DNA from: JAUQQI01 sp042408785
GTDB lineage: Bacteria > Chloroflexota > Dehalococcoidia > JAUQQI01
DNA length: 10,415 nt
NCBI GenBank assembly: GCA_042408785.1
Contig: JBHOQU010000005.1
Coordinates: 1-10,415, forward strand
Direction of reading: 5' to 3'
Shown: positions 1 through 6,040 of the stretch, piece by piece
How positions within the stretch are numbered: the stretch's first letter is position 1
How the letters are laid out: every line of letters begins with the position of its first letter
Translations under genes and position numbers: made by a program
Notes under the pieces: model-generated
Databases searched by the model: none
What the model was told of the DNA's origin: nothing
What the model saw: the letters and a program-made list of their open reading frames with translations, nothing else

Positions 1-1
1 C

Positions 2-211
2 ATCCACACCACCGACGAAGACCCCATGTACTTTATCGACCCGAACGAGTGCATCGACTGCGGGGCCTGCGAGCCGGCCTGCCCGGTCTCGGCCATCTTT
101 CCCGAGGACGAGGTTCCGGCCCAGTGGCAGGTTTACAAGCAAATAAACGCCCTCTGGTTCGAGGATAAAGAGGAGGCCCGGGCCCTCCTCAAAGCCAACG
201 CCCCGGGCTAG
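2..211 (+). CDS. fdxA: Ferredoxin, seven-iron (FdxA) type, 5' end cut by window
   Basis: This is the C-terminal part of a small ferredoxin, a soluble cytoplasmic electron carrier. The frame is open from the window edge (IHTTDEDP before the Met at 26), so the ATG at 26 is internal and the true start lies outside. The visible motif C-I-D-C-G-A-C-E-P-A-C-P is a complete CxxCxxCxxxCP [4Fe-4S] ligand set. The following stretch (AIFPEDEVPAQW, then INALWF) matches the tail typical of the 3Fe-4S/4Fe-4S ferredoxins, whose other cluster is bound by the missing N-terminal half. The gene ends 32 nt before the thioredoxin reductase on the same strand, so co-transcription is likely. The iron content is inferred from the tail and cannot be checked without the N-terminus. 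Confidence 0.88.
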   Translation: MHTTDEDPMYFIDPNECIDCGACEPACPVSAIFPEDEVPAQWQVYKQINALWFEDKEEARALLKANAPG

Positions 212-243
212 AGGTCCGTCTAAACTTTTCCCAGGAGCCAAAG

Positions 244-1257
244 ATGACCGCAAGCTTTTTTGTGCTCGGTCCTGAACCCGGGCAGCCCGCGGCGGCCGAG
301 TATGACGTGGTGATCGTTGGGGCCGGGCCGGCGGGGATGTGCGCCGCCCTTTACTGCGGGCGGGCCCGCCTCAAGACGCTGGTCCTGGACAAGCTTGCCC
401 CGGGCGGCGAGCTGCTGAACACCGAGTGGATTGAGGACTATCCGGGGTTCCGGCTCATCCGGGGGGTTGAGCTGGCCCAGCGGATGGAGGAGCATGCCCG
501 GGAGTTCGGGGCCGAATTCCGGATGGGCACGGTTACGGAGGTCTGGTCGGAGGGGGTGGACAAGTTCGTCCGGACGGCCGAGGGCGACCTTTACAAGGCC
601 AAGGCGGTTATCGTCTGCAGCGGGGGCAGTCCCCGTAAGCTGGGAGTTCCGGGCGAGGCGGAGTTTGCCGGCCGGGGGGTTTCGTACTGCGCCGTCTGCG
701 ACGGTGCCTTCTTCCAGGACCAGGTCCTGGCCGTGGTAGGGGGCGGGGATGCGGCGGTCGAGGAGGGCACGTTCCTTACCCGGTATGCCCGCAAGGTGTA
801 TATCATCCACCGGCGGGACCAGCTTCGGGCCCAGCCCATCCTCCAGGAGCGGGCCTTTGCCAACCCGAAAATCGAGTTTATCTGGAACACCGTTGTCGAG
901 GAGATCGGCGGCAACGACGCCGTTGAGTGGGTCCGGCTCCGCAACGTCAAGGACGGGACGGTCTGGACCCTGCCGGTGAACGGGGTATTTGTCTATATCG
1001 GCTTCGTGCCCAACAGTAACATCTTTCGGGACCCTGTTAAGACCGACCCCAACGGCTATATCATCACCAACGAGCGCATGGAGACCTCCATTCCGGGCAT
1101 ATTTGCGGCCGGAGACGTGCGGGTTCAGCTGGTGCGGCAGATCACCAACGCGGTTGGGGACGCCACCACCGCGGCGATCGCCGCCCAGAAATACATCGAA
1201 GAGCTTAAGGACGCCGAGCGCCGGGCCCGCGCCGCCGACGCCAGCCGCCCCGAATAA
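244..1257 (+). CDS. trxB: Thioredoxin-disulfide reductase (NADPH, FAD)
   Basis: This enzyme moves electrons from NADPH through FAD and a redox-active disulfide to thioredoxin in the cytoplasm. The 337 residues include a roughly 18-residue N-terminal extension beyond the usual core. Visible motifs are the FAD-binding GAGPAG at 26-31, the active-site CAVC at 149-152, the nucleotide-binding GGGDAA from 166, HRRD at 189-192 with Arg195 (the HRRxxxR NADPH phosphate clamp), and the C-terminal FAD motif AGDVR followed by RQITNAVGD. The HRRxxxR motif argues for NADPH and against the ferredoxin-dependent flavin reductases that lack it, despite the ferredoxin gene next door. ATG 244 is preceded by AGGAG at 233-237 with 6-nt spacing. 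No thioredoxin gene lies in the window. Confidence 0.95.
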   Translation: MTASFFVLGPEPGQPAAAEYDVVIVGAGPAGMCAALYCGRARLKTLVLDKLAPGGELLNTEWIEDYPGFRLIRGVELAQRMEEHAREFGAEFRMGTVTEVWSEGVDKFVRTAEGDLYKAKAVIVCSGGSPRKLGVPGEAEFAGRGVSYCAVCDGAFFQDQVLAVVGGGDAAVEEGTFLTRYARKVYIIHRRDQLRAQPILQERAFANPKIEFIWNTVVEEIGGNDAVEWVRLRNVKDGTVWTLPVNGVFVYIGFVPNSNIFRDPVKTDPNGYIITNERMETSIPGIFAAGDVRVQLVRQITNAVGDATTAAIAAQKYIEELKDAERRARAADASRPE

Positions 1258-1273
1258 CTTTCCTGCCCTGGCG

Positions 1274-1288
1274 CCGGCCCTCGGCCGG
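1274..1288 (+). terminator. Short hairpin after trxB, weak terminator candidate
   Basis: CCGGCC and GGCCGG form a 6-bp stem with a 3-nt loop 17 nt after the trxB stop. It is followed by TATTAAAC and not by a T-run, so intrinsic termination is doubtful. Confidence 0.25.
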
Positions 1289-1355
1289 TATTAAACTCAA
1301 GCGTAACCGGACTCCCAGCCGGGTCTGACGACCTTAATGTCCAGGGTGAAGTCTG

Positions 1356-1622
1356 ATGGCCAAAATTGAAGTTCGATGGCTTACCTACCAGGAGGTTCAG
1401 GCGGAGCTCGCCAGCCTGGAGAGACGTCATCCAATGACCTTAGCCGAATTCTACCAGGCATTCAGCGGGGGCAAATTGCCGGAGCATCCTGATTTTATTC
1501 GCCGGGCCGGTCTGTGGGAAATGATGGCAAAGACGAAGCTTCAAACTAAATCCATGCAGGATCATCCATGGGTATCCTTAGAGCGCAGGCTGAATATCCG
1601 GACGGCTCCCGATTACAGCTGA
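1356..1622 (+). CDS. Small antitoxin-like protein (partner of a TumE/DUF6516-like toxin)
   Basis: This is an 88-residue soluble protein without membrane segments. Its first 60 residues align by eye with the protein encoded at 8273-8476: both begin MA(K/E)I, have a charged helix, then EFY followed by a W/F, a Gly and a run of acidic residues, and end in a hydrophobic helix (LWEMMAK against VTLCIMARL). I read both as antitoxins of TumE-like modules, because the DNA after each encodes recognisable toxin pieces. Residues after about 62 (from LQTK on) have no counterpart in the second copy and overlap the toxin remnant in another frame. The natural C-terminus was therefore probably shorter, and the frame now runs into toxin DNA. 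ATG 1356 follows AGGGTGA at 1343-1349. The family name is from memory of the toxin motif and was not searched. Confidence 0.6.
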   Translation: MAKIEVRWLTYQEVQAELASLERRHPMTLAEFYQAFSGGKLPEHPDFIRRAGLWEMMAKTKLQTKSMQDHPWVSLERRLNIRTAPDYS

Positions 1623-1755
1623 CTTTGATGGTGGATGCATCCGGCAAATTCGTCGAGTGGAGGGTACTATAGCTGCCATTGACCACCCTCGACCGTCCGT
1701 TCGGCAGATAATCCGCGAAATTCAGGAGCCCCTGAGGCGGAGCGCGCCGGGCTAA
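1568..1755 (+). pseudogene. Scrambled remnant of a TumE/DUF6516-like toxin
   Basis: Three toxin-like pieces lie in three frames. Frame A, 1568-1672, reads RAQAEYPDGSRLQLTL, then VDASGKFVEWRV and a TAG stop at 1670; this is the family's beta-strand core (Y-x-D-G-S, then D-x-x-G). One frame over, 1668-1679 reads Tyr-Ser-Cys-His and then TGA, fitting the family's YSYH motif right after WRV. In the third frame, 1681-1755 reads HPRPSVRQIIREIQEPL and ends at TAA 1753-1755, fitting the usual Pro-Pro-Ser helix at the toxin C-terminus. The segment normally holding FRYDNAPHH and PHHKH is absent, so there is a deletion as well as frameshifts. The N-terminus is also missing. The tail overlaps the 3' end of nadD on the other strand by a few bases. 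The order of pieces is correct; the assignment rests on motif memory and on the better preserved copy at 7869-8298. Confidence 0.5.
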
Positions 1756-2384
1756 GGGTCGGTAGTTCGGAGGGCTTCGGGGGAAGGCAGGTAGAGCCCG
1801 TGGGCCCTGATGTACTCGTAGACCGGGTCGGGGACCAGGTAGCGCACTGGCTCGCCCGTTGCCAGCCGCCGGGCTATCTCCGACGATGATATCCCGACCC
1901 GCGGCACCTCCACGAATTCCACCGCCCCCCCAATGCCCGGAATCCGGGCTTTTAGCAGGTCCAGGTCGACCCTTTCAAACCCCGGCCTGGGAACCACCGC
2001 CAGCCGGGCCAGTCGGATAAGCTCCTCCGGCGACCGCCAGGTGGGAAGCTGGGCCAGGGCGTCGGTGCCGAGGATAAAATAAAACTCGGTGCCGGGCGGG
2101 TAAATCCGGCGCAGCTCCGTAAGGGTATCTACCGTGTAGGTGGGACCCGGCCGCTCTAAATCCACCCGGGAGAGCTCAAACCTGGGGTCCCCGCCGATGG
2201 CCAGCCGCACCATCGCCTCGCGGTGGTGGGCGGGAGTGACCTCCTCCCCGGCCTTATGCCAGGGCTCTCCCGCCGGCACGAAAAGCACCTTGTCCAGCCC
2301 CAGCCGCCACCAGACCTCCTGGGCGATAACCAGGTGGCCGATGTGGGGTGGGTCGAACGTCCCGCCAAGAACCCCGATTTTCAC
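1752..2384 (-). CDS. nadD: Nicotinate-nucleotide adenylyltransferase
   Basis: This enzyme joins nicotinate mononucleotide and ATP to give deamido-NAD, the penultimate step of NAD synthesis. The 210 residues match the usual length. The nucleotidyltransferase motif GGTFDPPHIGH spans 7-17 with the catalytic HIGH at 14-17. FILGTDAL is the central substrate-binding strand. ISSSEIARRL from 165 is the C-terminal ISSTxIR-like phosphate-binding motif, followed by the standard YLVPDPVYEYI ending. The start is GTG at 2384, overlapping the obgE stop in GTGA (4-nt overlap), so translation is probably coupled to obgE. The obgE-nadD order is common in bacteria. No clear intrinsic terminator follows; only a 5-bp stem (TCAGG/CCTGA) lies at 1722-1735. 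Confidence 0.95.
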   Translation of the reverse strand: MKIGVLGGTFDPPHIGHLVIAQEVWWRLGLDKVLFVPAGEPWHKAGEEVTPAHHREAMVRLAIGGDPRFELSRVDLERPGPTYTVDTLTELRRIYPPGTEFYFILGTDALAQLPTWRSPEELIRLARLAVVPRPGFERVDLDLLKARIPGIGGAVEFVEVPRVGISSSEIARRLATGEPVRYLVPDPVYEYIRAHGLYLPSPEALRTTDP

Positions 2385-3679
2385 CGTCGAAACTCCCCCG
2401 TGAGGGTTTCCCAGGGCAGCTCAATTTTACCAAAGCGTACCACCGCACCCGGCCCCGCCCCGGCCCGCCGCAACTCCCGCAGCACCCCCAGCCTTCCCAG
2501 CTTCCGGCGCAGAAACCTCAAGGCATCCGGGTTGTTAACGTCTGTCATAACCACCGCCCGAACCGCCTGCTCACCTTCCACCACGAACACCCCGTCCTCG
2601 CGGCGGACCTTAACCTCCCGGTCAGCCACCGGCGGACGGATAACCGGTGGGGCGGGCGGCAGCTGGGCAGACTCGGCCTTTACCCGCCGAAGCACCTCCA
2701 CCACCCGCCCGAGCAGCAGCCGAACGTTTTCGCCCGTGGCGGCCGATACGCCCAGCACCTCCACCCCCCGGCCGGCGAATCTGGCTTTCACTTCCGGAAA
2801 TCGCTCCCGGACCTCCGGAATGTCGATTTTGTTGACGGCCACCACCTGGGGCTTCTCCCCCAGGGCCGGGTCGAACTCCACCAGCTCCCGGTTAACCGTA
2901 TCGTAGGCCGCCAGCGGGTCCGGCTGAAGGCCGTCCACCAGGTGAATGAGGACCCGGGTCCGCTGGATGTGGCGCAGAAATTCGTGACCCAGGCCGTGAC
3001 CCAGGTGGGCCCCCTCGATCAAACCCGGAATGTCGGCGACGACGAACCGCTCGTTATCCAACTCCACGACCCCGAGATTCGGGACCAGCGTGGTGAACGG
3101 GTAGTCGGCGATTTTGGGCCGGGCCGCCGAAATCGCCGCCAGCAGGGTGGACTTGCCGGCATTGGGCAGTCCCACGATGCCCACATCGGCCAGGAGCCTC
3201 AGCTCAAGCTTAAGCCACCGCTCCTCGCCCGGTTCTCCCCGCTCGGCGAAGCGGGGCACCTGATAGGTCGGGGTGGCGAAATGGGCGTTGCCCCGGCCAC
3301 CCTTCCCGCCCCGGGCCACCAGCAGAACCTGCCCGTGTTCGGTGAGGTCTCCCAGCATGCCCACCGGCCGGCCGCCCGGACCATCCAGCAGCCACACCAC
3401 CGTGCCAACCGGCACCCGGACGTAAAGGTCCTCGCCCCGCTTTCCCGTCCGACGGTTCGGACCGCCGTGGCCGCCCCGGCCGGCCACGAACCGCTGCTGG
3501 TAACGAAATGCCAGCAGGGTGTTTTCGTTTTCATCCGCTACCAGGTAAACGCTGCCCCCATCGCCCCCGTCCCCCCCGTCCGGCCCCCCGAAGGGGACGT
3601 ACTTCTCCCGGCGGAAGCTGACCAGCCCGTTACCCCCGTCCCCACCCTTGACGTAGATGACGGCTTCGTCGACGAACAT
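2381..3679 (-). CDS. obgE: Obg/CgtA GTPase, ribosome-associated
   Basis: This is an essential GTPase acting in large-subunit ribosome assembly and stress response. Counting from the ATG at 3679 it has 432 residues. The N-terminal glycine-rich Obg fold covers about 1-160 (KGGDGGNG, GGPDGGDGGDGG, RGGKGGRGNAHF). The G domain has G1 GLPNAGKS 170-177, G2 DYPFTTL 192-198, G3 DIPG 216-219, G4 NKID 283-286 and G5 SAATG 312-316. A proline-rich linker around 339-350 leads to a C-terminal OCT domain (about 358-427). The frame extends to a TTG at 3688, but MFVDEA is the canonical family start, so ATG 3679 is chosen. No strong Shine-Dalgarno precedes it; a TATAAT lies only 12 nt upstream. It is the first gene of an obgE-nadD operon. 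Confidence 0.96.
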   Translation of the reverse strand: MFVDEAVIYVKGGDGGNGLVSFRREKYVPFGGPDGGDGGDGGSVYLVADENENTLLAFRYQQRFVAGRGGHGGPNRRTGKRGEDLYVRVPVGTVVWLLDGPGGRPVGMLGDLTEHGQVLLVARGGKGGRGNAHFATPTYQVPRFAERGEPGEERWLKLELRLLADVGIVGLPNAGKSTLLAAISAARPKIADYPFTTLVPNLGVVELDNERFVVADIPGLIEGAHLGHGLGHEFLRHIQRTRVLIHLVDGLQPDPLAAYDTVNRELVEFDPALGEKPQVVAVNKIDIPEVRERFPEVKARFAGRGVEVLGVSAATGENVRLLLGRVVEVLRRVKAESAQLPPAPPVIRPPVADREVKVRREDGVFVVEGEQAVRAVVMTDVNNPDALRFLRRKLGRLGVLRELRRAGAGPGAVVRFGKIELPWETLTGEFRR

Positions 3680-3691
3680 TTTCCACAAGCC

Positions 3692-3697
3692 ATTATA
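3692..3697 (-). promoter_or_regulatory. TATAAT -10 box for obgE-nadD, possibly near-leaderless
   Basis: A perfect TATAAT on the minus strand ends 12 nt before the obgE ATG. No TTGACA-like hexamer is found 16-18 bp upstream and there is no TG extension, so it is a one-element guess. If used, transcription would begin about 6 nt before the ATG. The same stretch (3679-3687, TTTTCCACA on plus) differs by one base from the DnaA box TTATCCACA. Confidence 0.4.
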
Positions 3698-3858
3698 CGA
3701 ACTAGTTAGGTTGAGCTTTCTGAGGGTATAGGGGAAGTTCCCAGTAGCCGTCGTAGGGGGCTGTATACGGTGGTTTGCCTGGATAACCCGGACTTTAGGG
3801 CCCAGACCGCGGGGATTAATCCGGTCCTGGGGGTGGAGAGCCGGTCGAGAATAGGCGG

Positions 3859-3944
3859 GGCCGGTGGAAAATGCCGGGCACCTGAGCCCCGATGCCGTCC
3901 CTGGGGTAGCCGGTCCCCGGAAAATCCCGGGCTATCCACCGGCC
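3859..3944 (-). other. Foldable intergenic segment between dnaA and obgE
   Basis: The gap 3698-4005 holds no convincing gene; short frames through it have no family features. Within it, GGCCGGTGGA (3859-3868) and TCCACCGGCC (3935-3944) are perfect 10-nt complementary arms. Between them, CCCC/GGGG (3887-3890/3903-3906) and TAGCC/GGCTA (3907-3911/3930-3934) can form two further stems, the second abutting the closing stem. This gives a branched fold just beyond the dnaA terminator. It could be a small RNA, a 3' structure or simply GC-rich chance pairing. I do not match it to tRNA, SRP RNA, 6S or RNase P RNA. Confidence 0.3.
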
Positions 3945-3946
3945 TC

Positions 3947-3980
3947 AAAAAATTACCGGGGATGGCTAAAAGCCCTCCCC
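3947..3980 (-). terminator. Rho-independent terminator of dnaA
   Basis: On the minus strand, 25 nt after the dnaA stop, GGGGA-G-GGC-TTTTA-GCC-A-TCCCC forms a 5-bp stem, one G-A mismatch, 3 more pairs and a 5-nt loop. Four nucleotides (GGTA) and an A... then a T-run of six (plus 3947-3952) follow, close to the classic form. A second small stem (CCCTC/GAGGG) lies between it and the stop. Confidence 0.75.
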
Positions 3981-4005
3981 GGCGAGGGGCAGTCGGGGGA
4001 GCCCT

Positions 4006-5400
4006 TCAGCTACGGGGGCCCCGGCCGTAGAGGACGGCGCGGATGTCGTCTATCTCCCGCCGAAGGTCCGGGTTGCTCTTGATCAGGTGGGTTATCTTTT
4101 CGCACCCATGCATGATGGTGGTGTGGTCGCGGCCTCCCAGGTGGTGGCCGATCTGCCCCAGGGAACAATCGGTCTCTTCCCGCATGAGGTACATCGCGAT
4201 CTGGCGGGGGGTGGCCACCTCCCGGTTGCGGCGGGGGCCCTGGAGTTCAGAAATGGGCACCTGGTAGTAGCGGCTCACGGCCTCCAGTACCGCCTGGGGA
4301 CTTACAAGGCGGCGGGGAGTGACCTGCCCGAAGACGTCGTGGAGGGCCTTGGCCGCCACCTCCAGGGTGATGGGCAGGCCGTTTACCCGGGCATAGGTGA
4401 TTACCCGGTTCAGGCTGCCTTCCAGCTCCCGAATGTTGTTCTGAAAGCGCTGGGCCAGAAGCTCTAACACCGCCACCGGAATCTCAACCCCATGGAGGGC
4501 CGCCTTGGCCTGGAGGATGGCGACCCGCTCCTCGAACTCCGGCGGCTGAATGTCGACGATCAGGCCCGACTCAAACCGGGACCGGAGCCGGTCCTCGAGG
4601 GGGTGCAGGTTGGAGGGCAAGCGGTCGCTGGAAAGCACCACCTGCCGGCCGGCCCCGTAAAGGTCGTTGAAGGTGTGGAAAAACTCTTCCTGGGTCTGCT
4701 CCTTGCCGGCGATGAACTGAATGTCGTCGATTAAAAGCACGTCTAAAGACCGATACCGGGCCCGGAACTCGTCGGTGCGCCGCTCCCGGAGGGCCGAGAC
4801 GAAGTCGTTGGTGAACTGCTCGGCGCTCACGTACAGCACCCGCCAGCCGCTTCCGGCCGTCCGGTGGCCGATGGCCTGGAGCAGGTGGGTCTTGCCCAGG
4901 CCAACACCCCCGTAAATAAACAGGGGGTTGTGAAACTGGCCCGGGGCATCCGCCACCGCCAGGGCGGCGGCGTGGGCGAGGCGGTTGGAACGGCCCACCA
5001 CAAAGGTTTCAAACGTGTAGCGCGGGTTCAGCCGCAGGGGAAGGGGCGACGGAGTAAAGCCGCCGGAAGCAGTCCGCGCTTCGGTTCGGCTATGGCCGTT
5101 GGGGGGCGAGCCCGGCAGGTTCGCCTCACCCCGACGACCGTTCCGGGTCTGGGTAATTCTGAAATCAACCTCAACGGAACAGGCAAGAATACTGCACAGG
5201 GTTTTGCGGATAAGGGATTTGAGGCGGGTTTCAAGCCAGTCGGCCACAAAGGCATTGGGCACGCCGACCACAAACCGGCGTCCGTCGAAGTCCACCCCTA
5301 CGGTGTCCTTGAGCCAGGTGTTGTAGTTGGTCCGACTTACCTGAAGCTGAAGCTCTCCGAGGGCCGCTTGCCAGACCTCTTTAGCGTTAGGGATCGTCAC
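4006..5400 (-). CDS. dnaA: Chromosomal replication initiator DnaA
   Basis: DnaA is the ATP-dependent initiator that binds DnaA boxes, opens oriC and loads helicase. Residues are numbered from the TTG at 5403 (465 aa). Domain I (about 1-85) starts with the helical WQAALGELQLQ and the TNYNTWL helix. A short, Pro/Gly/Ser-rich domain II follows (about 86-125). Domain III is AAA+: YTFETFVVGRSN from 129, Walker A GGVGLGKTH 165-173, Walker B LLIDDIQF 223-230, sensor 1 SSD 258-260, arginine-rich box RLRSRF 272-277 and sensor 2 region NNIRELEGSLNR from 322. Domain IV carries the DNA-binding signature GGRDHTTIMHGCEKI 423-437. GTG 5400 is chosen because the strong SD is 7 nt away; TTG 5403 would leave 4 nt. 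A terminator follows, so it is probably monocistronic. Confidence 0.97.
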   Translation of the reverse strand: MTIPNAKEVWQAALGELQLQVSRTNYNTWLKDTVGVDFDGRRFVVGVPNAFVADWLETRLKSLIRKTLCSILACSVEVDFRITQTRNGRRGEANLPGSPPNGHSRTEARTASGGFTPSPLPLRLNPRYTFETFVVGRSNRLAHAAALAVADAPGQFHNPLFIYGGVGLGKTHLLQAIGHRTAGSGWRVLYVSAEQFTNDFVSALRERRTDEFRARYRSLDVLLIDDIQFIAGKEQTQEEFFHTFNDLYGAGRQVVLSSDRLPSNLHPLEDRLRSRFESGLIVDIQPPEFEERVAILQAKAALHGVEIPVAVLELLAQRFQNNIRELEGSLNRVITYARVNGLPITLEVAAKALHDVFGQVTPRRLVSPQAVLEAVSRYYQVPISELQGPRRNREVATPRQIAMYLMREETDCSLGQIGHHLGGRDHTTIMHGCEKITHLIKSNPDLRREIDDIRAVLYGRGPRS

Positions 5401-5404
5401 CAAA

Positions 5405-5413
5405 CCACCTCCT
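5405..5413 (-). promoter_or_regulatory. Ribosome binding site deciding the dnaA start
   Basis: AGGAGGTGG on the minus strand is a near-perfect Shine-Dalgarno. From AGGAGG there are 7 nt to the GTG at 5400 and 4 nt to the in-frame TTG at 5403, favouring GTG. Confidence 0.8.
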
Positions 5414-5450
5414 GCAGGAACCTCTTCACTACTCTTGTCTCTTTCCCAAC

Positions 5451-5470
5451 AAAAATCCCCCGCCCGGGGA
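5451..5470 (-). promoter_or_regulatory. Terminator-like hairpin in the dnaA leader
   Basis: On the minus strand, TCCCC-GGGCG-GGGGA followed immediately by TTTTT resembles a small intrinsic terminator about 50 nt before the dnaA start codon, inside the predicted transcript. It might attenuate dnaA expression. The stem is only 5 bp, and I see no clear alternative antiterminator helix. Confidence 0.35.
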
Positions 5471-5555
5471 CGGCTCCAAGCAATGTTGTGCCGGCAAAGT
5501 CCGGGCGGCCGGCAGCCGTGGAACGGGCTGGGGGAAAGGCCAGTTTCCGACCTTG

Positions 5556-5584
5556 ATTTTAACCGCCCCCGAGGGGGAGGTCAA
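5556..5584 (-). promoter_or_regulatory. Sigma-A-type promoter of dnaA
   Basis: Minus strand: -35 TTGACC (plus 5579-5584), 17-bp spacer, -10 TAAAAT (plus 5556-5561). Predicted transcription starts near 5549, giving a leader of about 150 nt. The spacer contains the palindromic CCCCCTCGGGGG, unusual inside a promoter. Confidence 0.65.
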
Positions 5585-5597
5585 CGGGTCGGTTAAA
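5558..5597. promoter_or_regulatory. Inverted repeat framing the dnaA promoter, operator candidate
   Basis: TTTAACCG (5558-5565) and CGGTTAAA (5590-5597) are perfect 8-bp arms. One overlaps the -10 and the other lies just upstream of the -35. Their centres are 32 bp apart, about three helical turns, so a dimer pair or a looping repressor could bind. There is no direct evidence of a regulator. Confidence 0.35.
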
Positions 5598-5695
5598 CGA
5601 CTTGTAACAGATCCTTCCGAATCTTCAAAAACTTTGAAACTCGGTCAAACCGGCCCCGGGGGTTTATGAGGATTTATGTCGAGTATCCCGGTGGG

Positions 5696-5929
5696 TCAGC
5701 TGTCGACGACCAGGCAGGTTATGGTCCGGGAGACCCCCTCCACGGTGTGGATTTCGTCCAGCACGATCCGGCCGATGCTGCTGATATCAGGGCCCTCGAC
5801 CTGCACGATCAGGTCGTAGGGTCCGGTTACGGTGTCGACACCCTTTACGGCAGGTTTCTGTTGCAGGCTGGCCTTGACCGCCCCGGTCTTGCCAACGGCC
5901 GTCTCGATCAGCACGTAGGCCTTAGCCAT
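5696..5929 (-). CDS. Stand-alone Lrp/AsnC ligand-binding (RAM) domain protein
   Basis: This 77-residue protein consists only of the effector-binding domain of Lrp/AsnC regulators, with no helix-turn-helix. It starts MAKAYVLIETAVGK, the typical first strand. GPYDLIVQVEG in the middle is the characteristic RAM-domain turn and strand, and VEGVSRTITCLVV is the last strand. Family members oligomerise and bind amino acids or similar small molecules, sometimes modulating full-length Lrp partners. The substrate here is unknown. ATG 5929 follows GGGAGGAGGG with about 6 nt to the start codon, an excellent SD. A much longer open frame continues upstream of this ATG but lies antisense to the acyl-CoA ligase gene and has no family character. 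It is co-oriented with dnaA, whose own promoter lies between, and divergent from the acyl-CoA ligase. Confidence 0.85.
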   Translation of the reverse strand: MAKAYVLIETAVGKTGAVKASLQQKPAVKGVDTVTGPYDLIVQVEGPDISSIGRIVLDEIHTVEGVSRTITCLVVDS

Positions 5930-5961
5930 CGTAAACCCTCCTCCCGCTACCTTACAGTTAT

Positions 5962-5991
5962 TTGACCCGCCCGCAGGGTCCAGTTTATGAT
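5962..5991 (+). promoter_or_regulatory. Promoter of the acyl-CoA ligase gene
   Basis: TTGACC (5962-5967), 18-bp spacer, TATGAT (5986-5991). The -10 covers the ATG at 5987, so a transcript from here (start near 5998) could not use that ATG and would use the TTG at 6041. Confidence 0.55.
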
Positions 5992-6040
5992 AAATCGGCG
6001 CTGGCCCCATCGGCCAGCAGTCGACTCCGAGAGGAGGGCT

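Noticed and set aside
244..1257. Ferredoxin-dependent thioredoxin reductase, suggested by the ferredoxin neighbour
   Set aside because: The protein has the GGGDAA and HRRxxxR NADPH-binding motifs that ferredoxin-dependent flavin types lack.
1722..1735. Terminator for obgE-nadD
   Set aside because: The stem is 5 bp with only ATTT after it, and it lies within the toxin remnant; too weak to list.
2348..3709. 453-codon plus-strand frame over obgE
   Set aside because: It lies antisense to an unmistakable Obg GTPase, is rich in His, Pro and Arg, and matches no family I know.
5664..5679. TTTATGAGGATTTATGTC as another palindrome copy
   Set aside because: Only eight bases match the arm of copy 4 and there is no complementary arm nearby.
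5404..5695. oriC next to dnaA
   Set aside because: No cluster of DnaA boxes (TTATCCACA-like) or AT-rich unwinding stretch is seen on either side of dnaA; only single imperfect sites at 3679-3687 and 3932-3940.
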